From positions 22,520 through 86,519 of the forward strand of contig JABLXG010000009.1 in NCBI GenBank assembly GCA_013178165.1: a stretch of 64,000 nucleotides of DNA, in the 5' to 3' direction. The DNA comes from Anaerolineae bacterium. Its GTDB lineage: Bacteria > Chloroflexota > Anaerolineae > Aggregatilineales > Ch27. A program made the translations under genes and the position numbers. Every line of letters starts with the position of its first letter. Within the stretch, counting starts at the first letter, position 1. Under the pieces are notes generated by a model. It was not told the origin of the DNA. It worked only from the letters and a program-made list of their open reading frames with translations, and did not search any database. This document shows, one piece after another, positions 34,533 through 44,015 of this stretch.

Positions 34533-37529
34533 ATGGATAAGCGAAGTGCTGTTAAGCCCCCTGCCCTACCCTGGCCGGTTGTCGTTGGCTTGCTGCTGCT
34601 GGTCATGAGCAGCCTTGCCTGTAACCTTATCAACCAGCCGGCTGCGGTGACTACACCGACTCTGGCGGTAATCAACACCGTTCCACCTACCCGCACGTTG
34701 CCGCCAACCGGTCAGATTCCCACACCCCTACCGGGCATCACATTACCGCCAACCCTAGTATTCCTGAATACACCGATCGCCATCCAGCCAACCACAGTGA
34801 TCCTGCCAACGGCGATTCCGTTCTATACTGCAACGCCCTTCCCAACGCGTATTCCAACCAGCACGCCACTCCCGGCAGCCAACATTGCTATTTACTCGCC
34901 GGTCAACAACAACGTACTGGCGGGTATTGTGCAAATTCTCGGTAGCGCAACACACCCGTTCTTTGTCCAATCGCAGCTGGAGTTTAGCCCTGATCCTGGC
35001 AACCTGTGGGCGCTGATTCCGGGTTCGATTTCGACAGTTCCAGTTCAGAACGCCATGCTGGGCCTCTGGGATACACGTCAGACCCCGGATGGCATCTACC
35101 AGTTACGGCTGCGCGTCTTCACTCGCGATGGCGGCAGCACAGTCGCCGTTGTCCGCAACCTGCGTGTTTCCAACCAGGTCGCCACACCACCGCCAACGGC
35201 TACAACCATCCCGTCGCCAACATCGACCTTTACCCCTATGCCGGTCACGCTTCCTCCGACCAGCACACCCACACCGACGCCCACGCTCACCAGTACTGTG
35301 CCACAGCCGGCTACAAGCACACCTACACTGACCGCGACTCCAACGGAGATACCAACCCAGACTCCCACGGAGACAACGATCGCTACCCTGTTGCCATCGG
35401 CCACCCCGCCGGAGATCCCAACTGCCACGCCAGTGGCGCCTCCTACCTCGGGCCCGCCGCTGGTTGATCTCAACGCTATACCGATTGTTCCTAGCCTGTC
35501 CCCTGCCGTTGTAGCCAACCTGCGTGCTGTCTTCGAGTACGGAGTCAACACGCTGGGTAATAGCCCGTACCGGTTCATCAAGGTTGGCGATGAGAACACT
35601 GCCTCTCCTGCCTTCCTGTCCGGTTTTGGCAACGGTACTTACGTGTTGGACATCTACGCCGGGCTACAGCCAGAGATTGACTTCTTTGGGGTGCCATTCC
35701 GGGAAGAAGGTGACGTCCTCAAGAATAGCTTCAACGTTACGAGTCGCGCGGCCTACCCTGGCTGGACTACGCTTGACGTCGTTTCAACCGGACTGGCCGA
35801 TCCCGGTTTCTGCCTGGCCGGCGAAACACCTCTGGCCTGCGAAATCAGGCTAACCCGACCCAGCATTGCCCTGATCATGCTGGGCACACATGACGTGCTG
35901 ATGTATGCAGCGACACCGGAGAGTTTCCGCGCCAATCTGCAGTATATCGTGAATCTGGCGCTGCAGAACGGTGTCATCCCCGTGCTGAGTACCATACCGG
36001 CGCGTCTTGACGGTATGGTGACAGCTGAGCAGGTACTGCGGTTCAACACCGAGATCGTGAATGTGGCCAACGGCGCCGGAGTGCCACTCTGGAACTTCTG
36101 GTCAGCGGTGCGCGACCTGCCTGGCAGTGGTATCAGTGGCGATGGTATCACGCTCAGCATGCCGCCGGCGGGCATCCTGCCCACTGACCTATCGGCGACA
36201 GGTCTGGCGTATGGGTTTAACCAGCGGAACCTGACCGCTTTGCAGGTATTGAACGCCATCCGCCAAGCGGTCTTCCCCGATGTTGGTATGCCGGTGCCAC
36301 CAACACCGACAGTAGCCCCAACGGCAATCGCTGTCATCCCGACGGCAACCGATACGCCGATCCCGACGGAAGTGATCTGGCCAACTGCAACGCCGATCCC
36401 CACCGAGACTCCAACGGAGTTGCCATTACCGACGTTGACGGAAACGCCGACCGAAGTACCTTCTGCCATACCAACGGAGACACCGACCGAGACGCCCACT
36501 GAGATACCAACAGAGGTGCCTACAGTTACACCGACCGAGACGCCTACTGAGACACCAACAGAGGTGCCTACAGCTACACCGACCGAGACGCCTACTGAGA
36601 CACCGACAGAGGCGCCTACAGCCACACCTACCGAGACGCCTACTGAGACACCGACAGAGGCGCCTACAGCCACACCTACCGAGACTCCAACGGAGACGCC
36701 TACTGAGACACCGACAGAGACCCCAACCGAAGTCCCGACAGAAATCCCTGCGCCGGGCCTGATCGATGTCAGCCAGATTCCCGTCCTGCCGGATTTCGCC
36801 GCCAGGCAAGAAATCGCTGAGATGGTGAAGGCCATCTTCAACAACGGCCAGATGATGGGACGCAACCCGAACATCTTCTCAGTTGCTGGTGATCAGCTTG
36901 CCGTCGATCCGGCCTTCCTGGATGATCTGGTGGTGCAACCGGTAGTGTGGGATATCTATCAGGCTGAACTTGAGCCAGTGCTGCAACAATTCCTGACGCC
37001 TGTCGGGGATCAAAACAGCTTCACCCACACCTCACTGGCGGGCAACAGCACCTGGCAGGCAAGCGATCTGTTGACGCCGGGCCGCGGCGATCCGGCGATC
37101 TGCCTGCCAGACGAAAGCCCGATTGCCTGTGAAGTTCGTGTCGCCCAGCCTGCTTATATGCTGATCAGCATCGGGCGCAATGAGAGCGATCCGGTTAGCT
37201 TCCGCCAGGCGCTGGATGGCATCCTCCAGTCGGTGATGGATCTTGGTGTGGTGCCGGTCCCGGTTACACTGCCCGGCGATGATCAGTATGTGGGACAGCA
37301 GAATGCTGCAATTGTCGAAGCTGCGCAGGCGCGAAACTTACCGGTATGGAACCTGTGGCTACTGCTGCGCGACCTGCCTGAGTATGGCGTCAATCTGGAC
37401 GGCTCACTGCGCGTCAGCGCCCCTGGGCAGAGCGCCGTGTTTACCGCCGACCAGCTGCAGTATGGTGCTAACCAGGCTAATCTATCCGTCCTGCAACTGC
37501 TGAAAGCACTGGGAGATCTTGTACGGTAG
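34533..37529 (+). CDS. Surface lipoprotein with two degenerate SGNH-like domains and a Thr/Pro/Glu repeat linker
   Basis: A 998-residue exported lipoprotein: the signal helix '[15 protein letters not shown]' ends in a lipobox Cys near residue 29. Then come a Thr/Pro linker, an Ig-like domain (about 116-210), a second Thr/Pro tether, SGNH-like domain A (about 310-590), a PTE-rich repeat linker (about 624-740) and SGNH-like domain B (about 745-998). The block I Ser is absent: domain A reads 'KVGDENT' (Glu354) and domain B 'VAGDQLA' (Gln788). The late Asp-x-x-His block is also not seen, so both domains are probably non-catalytic binding modules. The ATG at 34533 has GGAG upstream. The function is unknown; surface binding or adhesion is inferred. 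Confidence 0.85.
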   Translation: MDKRSAVKPPALPWPVVVGLLLLVMSSLACNLINQPAAVTTPTLAVINTVPPTRTLPPTGQIPTPLPGITLPPTLVFLNTPIAIQPTTVILPTAIPFYTATPFPTRIPTSTPLPAANIAIYSPVNNNVLAGIVQILGSATHPFFVQSQLEFSPDPGNLWALIPGSISTVPVQNAMLGLWDTRQTPDGIYQLRLRVFTRDGGSTVAVVRNLRVSNQVATPPPTATTIPSPTSTFTPMPVTLPPTSTPTPTPTLTSTVPQPATSTPTLTATPTEIPTQTPTETTIATLLPSATPPEIPTATPVAPPTSGPPLVDLNAIPIVPSLSPAVVANLRAVFEYGVNTLGNSPYRFIKVGDENTASPAFLSGFGNGTYVLDIYAGLQPEIDFFGVPFREEGDVLKNSFNVTSRAAYPGWTTLDVVSTGLADPGFCLAGETPLACEIRLTRPSIALIMLGTHDVLMYAATPESFRANLQYIVNLALQNGVIPVLSTIPARLDGMVTAEQVLRFNTEIVNVANGAGVPLWNFWSAVRDLPGSGISGDGITLSMPPAGILPTDLSATGLAYGFNQRNLTALQVLNAIRQAVFPDVGMPVPPTPTVAPTAIAVIPTATDTPIPTEVIWPTATPIPTETPTELPLPTLTETPTEVPSAIPTETPTETPTEIPTEVPTVTPTETPTETPTEVPTATPTETPTETPTEAPTATPTETPTETPTEAPTATPTETPTETPTETPTETPTEVPTEIPAPGLIDVSQIPVLPDFAARQEIAEMVKAIFNNGQMMGRNPNIFSVAGDQLAVDPAFLDDLVVQPVVWDIYQAELEPVLQQFLTPVGDQNSFTHTSLAGNSTWQASDLLTPGRGDPAICLPDESPIACEVRVAQPAYMLISIGRNESDPVSFRQALDGILQSVMDLGVVPVPVTLPGDDQYVGQQNAAIVEAAQARNLPVWNLWLLLRDLPEYGVNLDGSLRVSAPGQSAVFTADQLQYGANQANLSVLQLLKALGDLVR
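36513..36704 (+). repeat. 48-bp minisatellite encoding the PTE-rich linker
   Basis: Four tandem units begin at 36513, 36561, 36609 and 36657, each 48 bp (16 codons) and differing by only a few bases; the last diverges toward its end. The period is a multiple of three, so copy-number change keeps the frame. Looser Thr/Pro/Glu coding continues on both sides (about 36400-36750). Confidence 0.9.
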
Positions 37530-37557
37530 GCAGCAAATCAGGCTTAGCTCTTGAGAT

Positions 37558-37599
37558 TCAGGCCCCCTTGTGTGATATTGCCCTCATAAGGGGGCCTGA
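37558..37599 (+). terminator. Hairpin terminator after the SGNH lipoprotein gene
   Basis: Arms tcaggccccctt (37558-37569) and aagggggcctga (37588-37599) form a perfect 12-bp stem with an 18-nt loop, 28 nt past the stop codon. There is no U-tract, so it may be factor-assisted or an mRNA end stabiliser. Confidence 0.6.
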
Positions 37600-37685
37600 T
37601 GATCTACATCAGGGTAGAGGCCGCGTGAGGCGCGACTGCGCGCGAAACTTGCCGCCCAAGATCGCTCATGTTAGCATTGTCAACC

Positions 37686-39311
37686 ATGCACAGAAAACCA
37701 TCCCGAAAGCCTCCAGTACCTCTCCTCCTGAGACTGAGTCTCCTGATCCTCGCTTTTCTGGCCGCCTGTGTGCCTGCTACTGAGCGGAATGAGATGCGCA
37801 TCCTGCTTGTAGCCGACGGACGCCAGCGCGCTTATATCTACGATCAACAGATTTCAGTGGGGGCCTTCCTGGAACAGGCAGGAATCACACTGGGAGAACT
37901 GGACCGGATCGTCCCTCCCAGCAACACGCAGCTGCGTGATGGTATGACAGTGACGGTAGTTCGCGTGTCAGAGCAGACGGTATGCCAGCAAACGCCGATA
38001 CCATACCAGAAGCGAACCATCCCCAACGAGGGACTGGCACCAGGAGAAGAGCGACTGGCCCAGCCGGGCGTTAACGGAATCGAAGAAGTCTGTCACCGGA
38101 TCACCTATGAGGATGGCCAGGAAACGCAGCGCGTGGAAATCCAGCGCGTCGTCGTGGAAGTCCCACAGGATGAAATCGTCTTCGTCGGCCTGGATACCAG
38201 CCAGCTTGAGACAGTGCCGGTTGAAGGCACGCTGATGTATGTCTCCAACGGCAATGTCTGGATGATCCGGGGCAGTAGCGCCACTAAGCGCCCGGTGACC
38301 AGCAGCGGACAGGTCGATGGACGAGTCTTTTCTCTGTCATCGGACGGCAGCCAGTTGCTATTTACTCAGCGGTATGATGGCGCTACAGACGCCGACCTCT
38401 ACTTCAACACCCTCTGGGTGATTCTTGATACCAGGGCCTCTGAGCCGCAGCCTCAGGAGATCAGCCTGCTACGCAACATCCTTTACGCGGAATGGATTCC
38501 GGGACAGCCTTACACCTTCAGCTATTCGACGGCTGAAGCGCGCAGCGCTGCACCGGGCTGGCAGGCCTTCAATGATCTCTGGTCAATGCGCCTAGATGAC
38601 GAGGGGGCAGTACCCATCAAGGTTGACAACCTGGTGGAAAGCTCTGCTGGCGGCGTATACGGGTGGTGGGGCACCACCTATCGCTGGGCGCCAGATGGGT
38701 CGGCCCTGGCCTGGACCCGTGCGGACGGAGTGGGGCTGGTTGATCTGGAGACAGGCACTTTCACAACACTGCTGGACTTTCCCGTATATACAACCTTCCA
38801 GGACTGGGTCTGGCAGCCAGCGGTTTCCTGGTCACCTGATAGCCTGATGCTGGCAACTACCGTTCATGGCCCGCCTTTTGGCGCGGAACAACCGGAGAAC
38901 AGTCCGATCTTCAACGTTGCAGTAACTACCGTTAGTTCAACTGGCAGCTTTCGCGCGGATATCGTCGAGCGAGCAGGCATCTGGGCTTCACCGAAATTCT
39001 CTCCATTTCTGGAGAGTCAGGGGGAGTTTCCCCAGGCTTACCTGGCTTACCTGCGGGCGCGTAATCCACTCAACAGCGTGAATGATCAGTACGACCTAGT
39101 TGTGGCCGATCGTGACGGCAGCAACGCTCGCGTTATCTTCCCTGCCTCTGGCCAGCCAGGTCTGACAGCGCAGGATGTTGTCTGGAGTCCGTCAGGCCGT
39201 CAGATCGCCCTGATTTATCAGGGCAACCTCTGGATCGTGGATGTCAAGAGTGGACGTGCCCAGCAGATCACGATTGACGGCGGCGCCTCCTCGCCGCAGT
39301 GGGCCTCATGA
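37686..39311 (+). CDS. Lipoprotein with DUF348/G5-like N-terminus and a C-terminal beta-propeller
   Basis: A 541-residue lipoprotein: signal helix 'LLLRLSLLILAFLAAC' with the lipobox Cys near residue 27. The segment 'ILLVADGRQRAYIYDQQISVGAFLEQAGI' (split) matches the ubiquitin-like DUF348 repeat found in YabE/Rpf-type wall proteins. It is followed by a G5-like strand region ('ITYEDGQETQRVEIQRVVVEVPQDEI', split; about 125-165). The C-terminal 370 residues form TolB/WD-like propeller blades ('FSLSSDGSQLLFTQ', 'YRWAPDGSALAWTRADG', 'VVWSPSGRQIALIYQGNLWIVD' split). The fold suggests wall or glycan binding plus a sensing propeller. It overlaps the next gene by 4 nt (ATGA). Confidence 0.87.
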   Translation: MHRKPSRKPPVPLLLRLSLLILAFLAACVPATERNEMRILLVADGRQRAYIYDQQISVGAFLEQAGITLGELDRIVPPSNTQLRDGMTVTVVRVSEQTVCQQTPIPYQKRTIPNEGLAPGEERLAQPGVNGIEEVCHRITYEDGQETQRVEIQRVVVEVPQDEIVFVGLDTSQLETVPVEGTLMYVSNGNVWMIRGSSATKRPVTSSGQVDGRVFSLSSDGSQLLFTQRYDGATDADLYFNTLWVILDTRASEPQPQEISLLRNILYAEWIPGQPYTFSYSTAEARSAAPGWQAFNDLWSMRLDDEGAVPIKVDNLVESSAGGVYGWWGTTYRWAPDGSALAWTRADGVGLVDLETGTFTTLLDFPVYTTFQDWVWQPAVSWSPDSLMLATTVHGPPFGAEQPENSPIFNVAVTTVSSTGSFRADIVERAGIWASPKFSPFLESQGEFPQAYLAYLRARNPLNSVNDQYDLVVADRDGSNARVIFPASGQPGLTAQDVVWSPSGRQIALIYQGNLWIVDVKSGRAQQITIDGGASSPQWAS

Positions 39312-42300
39312 ACCGTTCGTCCGTTGCATCGATAGTACTGATAGTTGTGCTTCTTGGTAGCGCAGCAGGTCTTGTTGCGCTGCAATACCAGCAAACGACA
39401 TTCATCCGGGGGTGGGAAGTCGCCACCACTTCAGAAGCTACCGCCCTGCCCTACCGCCTGCCGCTGGTCGGAGTCAATGTCGACCTGACTCAGTACAACA
39501 CCGATGAGCTTGCTGCCCATCTGGAGGCCATGCAGCGTCTCGGCGTGGTCTGGGTTCGCCAGCCTTTTCGCTGGGCAGACATTGAGTCAGCCCGGGGAGA
39601 GTACGAGTGGGCCGACTGGGATCGGGTCGTCGACGTAGTATCCGAACATCCCCCTCTTCGCCTCGTGGCCGTACTCCTACATACACCCTCCTGGGCACGT
39701 CATGACCAGGCGCCGGCCAGTTCCACTGCGCCGCCTGCCCGCAACAGTGATTTTGCTGCTTTTGCCGCTGCATTCGCGGCGCGCTACGGAGACCGTATCG
39801 ATTACTACCAGATCTGGGACGAGCCTAACCTGGCGATTGGCTGGGGTGGACTCAATCCCAATCCTGCGGATTACGTGGCGCTGCTCCAGGCTGCCTATTC
39901 CGCTATTCATGCCCAGGATTCCACGGCCACTGTTATTGCTGCTGGCCTGGCTCCTACCACAGAGCGCGGCCCGCAAAACTACAGCGATGTGCTATTCCTG
40001 CGTGCAATGTATTCCAATGGCGTAGCGGACTACTTTGATGCGCTGGCCGGCAAGCCGTACGGATTTGACACCGGCCCGCACGATCGCCGGGTCGACGAGG
40101 ACATCCTCAACTTCTCGCGGCTCATCTTGCTCCGGGAGGAAATGGTCAGCCATGGCGATGCCGATAAGGCGCTATGGGCAAGCCATTTTGGCTGGAATGC
40201 GCTTCCGGAGGACTGGGAAGGAAGACCCTCTATCTGGGGGCGACAGAGTCGGGCCGATCAACTGGCGTTTATCCGGGAGGCGTACGCGCGTGCAACGCGC
40301 GAATGGCCCTGGACAGGTGGGCTAATCCTGGAAAGCTGGCAGCCGCGCGCACCCACTGATGATCCGGTATGGGGATTTGCCCTGCTGCGGCCAGGAGACA
40401 GCCTGGCAGATTTGCCTTCCGATCTGTTCACTGTGTCTGATGAAGGAAACGCCGCCATAGCAGGCCGCTATCCAGCCCTGAACCCATACGCAGCCTACAG
40501 CGGAGACTGGGAATTTGGCGACCTGGGCGCCGATGTGGGATATGCCAATGACGGGCAGTTCACCTTTGAGTTCGTCGGAACAGAGGTTGCGCTTGAATTG
40601 CGCCGTGGCAACTATCGGGCGTATCTCTATGTGACTGTTGACGATGCGCCCGCCAATGCGCTGCCCATCGCCGATGATGGACGTAGTTATACTGTGCTAA
40701 CCTCCGCTGATGCGTTACCTCATGTGGACATTATCACTGTCGCCCGCGATTTGCCGCCCGGTCGCCATCAGCTGACAGCCAGAGCCGAATTTGGGTGGGA
40801 CCAGTGGCCAGTCGCCGGATTTCGGGTAGCAGATCCGCCGGACTTTCAGGCGTTCCGCCAGCAGACAACTGCTCTCGGTGTACTCGGTGTCAGCGCCCTT
40901 GTGATGCTGGTTGTATTCGATCGAGGCCGCCGTCTGGGGCTGCCCGTCCGGCTTCGTATGGCATGGTTACGCCTGCGTTCAACCGGCCAGATTCTGGTTA
41001 GCGTGGCAGTGTCATTGTTGCTGGCGCTTGGCATGACACTGACCTGGAACGATCACCTGCCGGCTATCTTTCGCCGTGACCTTCCTGCTCTGCTACTGGG
41101 GGTCATTACTTCGGGGGCGCTCTACTTCAGCGAGTCTTTCATCCTGGTACTCGTGACGGGTGCGCTGCTGTGGTACCAGATCTTCTTGAGGCTTGAGCTT
41201 GGGTTGTTGCTGACTCTCCTGTGGTCGCCGTTCTTTCTCTACCCCCTCACGCTTTATGCGTATGCTTTTCCTATGGCCGAGGTATGCATTCTGCTGACAG
41301 CGACGGCGTGGATTACACGTCTGGGAATCAACTGGGCCAGACAGCGTCACACTCAGCAGACAACTCGCCTGCGGCTGCGTGACCTGCATCTGCTTGACTG
41401 GGGAATGCTGTTTCTGGTGGTTCTGGCTACGCTGTCCCTGTTCTGGTCGGACTATCAGCGGGTAGCCGTTCGAGAATGGCGCACGTTGATTCTGGAGCCT
41501 GCCCTCTTCTATCTGGTGGCCCGATCTACGCTGCGCCAGCGGGCTGAGATTGTGCATCTGGTAGATGCCTTTGTCCTCGCGGCGACGCTGGCAGCCGGCA
41601 TCAGCCTAATGCTTTACATTAGCGGACAGGGCGTGATCTTTGCCGAGGGCGGCTCACAGCGACTGGCAGGCGTGTACGGTTCGCCCAACAACATAGGGTT
41701 GCTGGTGGGGCGTGCCCTGCCCTTCGCGGTAGCTTTCTTTCTCACAACGCAGGGCAGGCTCCGCCGGGTCTGGTCACTGGCCGCCAGTATTGTGCTGGGA
41801 CTGGCGGCGATTCTGTCCAAGAGCGCTGGTGCGCTTTTGCTGGGGATACCGGCTAGCCTGTTGCTACTCCTCTTTCTGTGGGATAGACGCGCCGGCATCA
41901 TCGCCACCGCAGCCAGTGCAATCAGCGGCTTGATCGCCTTGGGTCCGCTACAGCAGTCGCCACGATTTGCGCGAATCCTGGATTTCTCCAGCGGTTCAAC
42001 CTTCTTCCGGCTGAAGCTCTGGGAAAGCGCCTGGCGCATGATCGCCGATCGCCCTTTGCAGGGCTACGGCCTTGATCAATTTCTGTATCACTACCGGGGG
42101 CGATACATTGCTCTGGAAGCCTGGCAGGAACCCAACCTCTCACACCCGCATAACGTGCTGCTTGACTTCTGGATACGTCTGGGATTAGGCGGGGTGATCC
42201 TGTTGATCGCTGTGCAAACAGTTTTCTGGCGGAGTTGCCTGACTCTGTACCGGGCACTTCACCGCGACAAGATGCTGTGGGCTGTTGTGCTAGGGGCAAT

Positions 42301-42427
42301 GGCCAGCATGCTTGATGTGCTACTGCACGGTCTTGTTGACAACAGCGTTTTTGTTCTGGATCTCAGCTATATCTACGTCTTGCTCATGGTACTCCCTCCA
42401 CTTCTTGAAAGGCATGCTGAGCCATAA
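39308..42427 (+). CDS. Fusion of a GH39-like TIM-barrel domain and an O-antigen ligase/polymerase
   Basis: A 1039-residue membrane protein. After an N-terminal transmembrane helix comes an exported clan-A-like glycosidase barrel (about 50-370): 'GVVWVRQPFRWADIES', 'YYQIWDEPNLAIGWG' with candidate acid/base Glu172, and 'ALWASHFGWNA'. In the last, the position that is usually the nucleophile Glu (W-x-x-E-F-G-W) is His293. A beta-sandwich follows (about 390-515), then many transmembrane helices (from about 520) with a Wzy/WaaL-like region ('VYGSPNNIGLLVGRALPF', 'HPHNVLLDFWIRLG' in the form SHPHNVLLD). It likely joins or polymerises a surface glycan while sensing or holding it. It starts inside the preceding stop. 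Confidence 0.85.
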   Translation: MNRSSVASIVLIVVLLGSAAGLVALQYQQTTFIRGWEVATTSEATALPYRLPLVGVNVDLTQYNTDELAAHLEAMQRLGVVWVRQPFRWADIESARGEYEWADWDRVVDVVSEHPPLRLVAVLLHTPSWARHDQAPASSTAPPARNSDFAAFAAAFAARYGDRIDYYQIWDEPNLAIGWGGLNPNPADYVALLQAAYSAIHAQDSTATVIAAGLAPTTERGPQNYSDVLFLRAMYSNGVADYFDALAGKPYGFDTGPHDRRVDEDILNFSRLILLREEMVSHGDADKALWASHFGWNALPEDWEGRPSIWGRQSRADQLAFIREAYARATREWPWTGGLILESWQPRAPTDDPVWGFALLRPGDSLADLPSDLFTVSDEGNAAIAGRYPALNPYAAYSGDWEFGDLGADVGYANDGQFTFEFVGTEVALELRRGNYRAYLYVTVDDAPANALPIADDGRSYTVLTSADALPHVDIITVARDLPPGRHQLTARAEFGWDQWPVAGFRVADPPDFQAFRQQTTALGVLGVSALVMLVVFDRGRRLGLPVRLRMAWLRLRSTGQILVSVAVSLLLALGMTLTWNDHLPAIFRRDLPALLLGVITSGALYFSESFILVLVTGALLWYQIFLRLELGLLLTLLWSPFFLYPLTLYAYAFPMAEVCILLTATAWITRLGINWARQRHTQQTTRLRLRDLHLLDWGMLFLVVLATLSLFWSDYQRVAVREWRTLILEPALFYLVARSTLRQRAEIVHLVDAFVLAATLAAGISLMLYISGQGVIFAEGGSQRLAGVYGSPNNIGLLVGRALPFAVAFFLTTQGRLRRVWSLAASIVLGLAAILSKSAGALLLGIPASLLLLLFLWDRRAGIIATAASAISGLIALGPLQQSPRFARILDFSSGSTFFRLKLWESAWRMIADRPLQGYGLDQFLYHYRGRYIALEAWQEPNLSHPHNVLLDFWIRLGLGGVILLIAVQTVFWRSCLTLYRALHRDKMLWAVVLGAMASMLDVLLHGLVDNSVFVLDLSYIYVLLMVLPPLLERHAEP

Positions 42428-42475
42428 AGTATGTTTGCAGTCTTGCACCTGGCCTGCCCGGCAAGGAGGTAACCC

Positions 42476-43024
42476 ATGGAAGCCCTGATCAACGGCACGC
42501 TGATCAAGATCGTACAGGGTGACATCACCGATCAAGCGGTTGACGCCATTGTGAACGCCGCCAACAGCCACCTGATCCTGGGCAGTGGCGTTGCCGGTGC
42601 AATCCGGGAAAAAGGTGGGCCAGCTATTCAGGATGAATGCAACCGCATCGGCTGGTGCGACGTAGGTGATGCCGTAATCACGGGTGCGGGGCGTTTGCCA
42701 GCACGATATGTGATTCATGCGGTAGGGCCGCGTCTTGGCGAAGGCAATGAGCCGGGTAAACTGGCCTCCGCCACCCGGGCCAGCCTGATACTGGCTGAGG
42801 AAAAAGGGCTGCATGCCATTGCCCTGCCCGCCATTTCAACGGGTGTCTTTGGCTTTCCACTGGAAGCCTGTGCACAGATCATGCTGCGTGTGGCGATTGA
42901 CATCGCCTTTGAGGACTTTCAGCACCTGAAAGAGATTCGATTCTGCCTGTTCGATGCACACGCTTTTTCCATCTTCTGCACGGAGTTTGAGCGACAACTT
43001 TCGGCGCTTGAAGATGAAAGTTAG
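42476..43024 (+). CDS. Macrodomain protein (ADP-ribose / O-acetyl-ADP-ribose binding)
   Basis: A 182-residue stand-alone macrodomain of the YmdB/Af1521 class. The signatures are 'VQGDITDQAVDAIVNAANSHL' (split), the Gly-rich loop 'LGSGVAGAIREKGG' and 'ALPAISTGVFGFPLE' for phosphate binding. Such proteins hydrolyse O-acetyl-ADP-ribose or remove ADP-ribose from macromolecules. AAGGAGGT stands 6 nt before ATG 42476, the strongest ribosome site in the region. It sits among polysaccharide genes, so its link to them may be only co-expression. Confidence 0.95.
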   Translation: MEALINGTLIKIVQGDITDQAVDAIVNAANSHLILGSGVAGAIREKGGPAIQDECNRIGWCDVGDAVITGAGRLPARYVIHAVGPRLGEGNEPGKLASATRASLILAEEKGLHAIALPAISTGVFGFPLEACAQIMLRVAIDIAFEDFQHLKEIRFCLFDAHAFSIFCTEFERQLSALEDES

Positions 43025-43079
43025 TATGGTACACTAGCTGCGCCTATTTAGGACCCAGTGAAGGATTGTGCCTTTCCCT

Positions 43080-44015
43080 ATGCGGATTCTCATCACCGGT
43101 GTAGCGGGTTTTCTCGGCTCACATCTGGCCGATCGGTTCCTAGCCGAAGGACACTCCGTGATTGGCATGGACAACCTGATCACGGGCAATATCCGTAACA
43201 TCGCCCACCTGGCCGGACGAGATGACTTCCTGTTCATCAAGCACGATGTTACCAACTACATCTACATTGATGGCCCCCTGGACGCCGTGCTGCATTTTGC
43301 CTCTCCTGCCAGCCCGATTGACTACCTGCGTTACCCGATTCAGACCCTCAAAGTCGGCGCGCTTGGTACGCATAACGCCCTCGGCGTGGCGATGAAGAAA
43401 GGCGCGCGTTTTCTACTCGCCTCAACTTCGGAAGTGTATGGCGATCCTCTGGAGCATCCCCAGAAGGAGTCCTATGTCGGGCATGTGGATGCGATTGGCC
43501 CACGCGGCGTTTATGACGAGGCTAAGCGCTTTGCAGAAGCACTGACCATGGCCTATCACCGTGCTCATCAGGTCGACACCCGCATCGTGCGTATATTCAA
43601 CACCTATGGTCCCCGAATGCGGCTGGATGATGGGCGCGTTGTGCCCAATTTCATCGGTCAGGCCTTACGCGGAGAGCAGCTCACAGTGTACGGGGACGGG
43701 ACCCAGACACGCAGCTTCTGCTATGTCAGCGATCTGATTGAAGGGATTTATCGGCTGCTGATGACGGATTTCCATGATCCGGTCAACCTTGGCAATCCGA
43801 CCGAAATGAACATCATTGAGTTTGCCCGTCTGGTCAACCAGTTGACCCAGAACCCGGCCGGGATCACCTTTCAGGAGCAAGCCCGCATTGCTGGCGATCC
43901 TCAGCAACGTCAACCCGATATCACCCGCGCCAGGCAGTTGCTGGGCTGGGAACCGCGCGTCAGCCTGCCTGAAGGGCTGGAAATGACCATCAGATATTTT
44001 AGGGAATTGATGTGA
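43080..44015 (+). CDS. NAD-dependent sugar-nucleotide epimerase/decarboxylase (UXS-like)
   Basis: A 311-residue extended SDR enzyme. The NAD-binding motif is '[15 protein letters not shown]', the catalytic pair is Tyr-x-x-x-Lys in 'GVYDEAKR', and the active-site Ser/Thr segment is '[17 protein letters not shown]'. '[21 protein letters not shown]' (split) and '[17 protein letters not shown]'-like sequence fit UDP-glucuronate decarboxylase, which makes UDP-xylose. The ATG at 43080 is preferred over the GTG at 43068 because it matches the family N-terminus. It overlaps the ligase gene by 4 nt and would supply an activated sugar for the nearby glycan genes. Confidence 0.92.
   Translation: MRILITGVAGFLGSHLADRFLAEGHSVIGMDNLITGNIRNIAHLAGRDDFLFIKHDVTNYIYIDGPLDAVLHFASPASPIDYLRYPIQTLKVGALGTHNALGVAMKKGARFLLASTSEVYGDPLEHPQKESYVGHVDAIGPRGVYDEAKRFAEALTMAYHRAHQVDTRIVRIFNTYGPRMRLDDGRVVPNFIGQALRGEQLTVYGDGTQTRSFCYVSDLIEGIYRLLMTDFHDPVNLGNPTEMNIIEFARLVNQLTQNPAGITFQEQARIAGDPQQRQPDITRARQLLGWEPRVSLPEGLEMTIRYFRELM

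Noticed and set aside
36513..36704. Regular repeats that could suggest a CRISPR array
   Set aside because: Units are contiguous 48-mers without unique spacers, are in frame within a coding gene, and no cas genes exist.
35753..36874. Minus-strand open frame rich in Gly/Val/Ser repeats
   Set aside because: It is the mirror of the PTE-repeat linker in the SGNH lipoprotein; its repeats only reflect the minisatellite.
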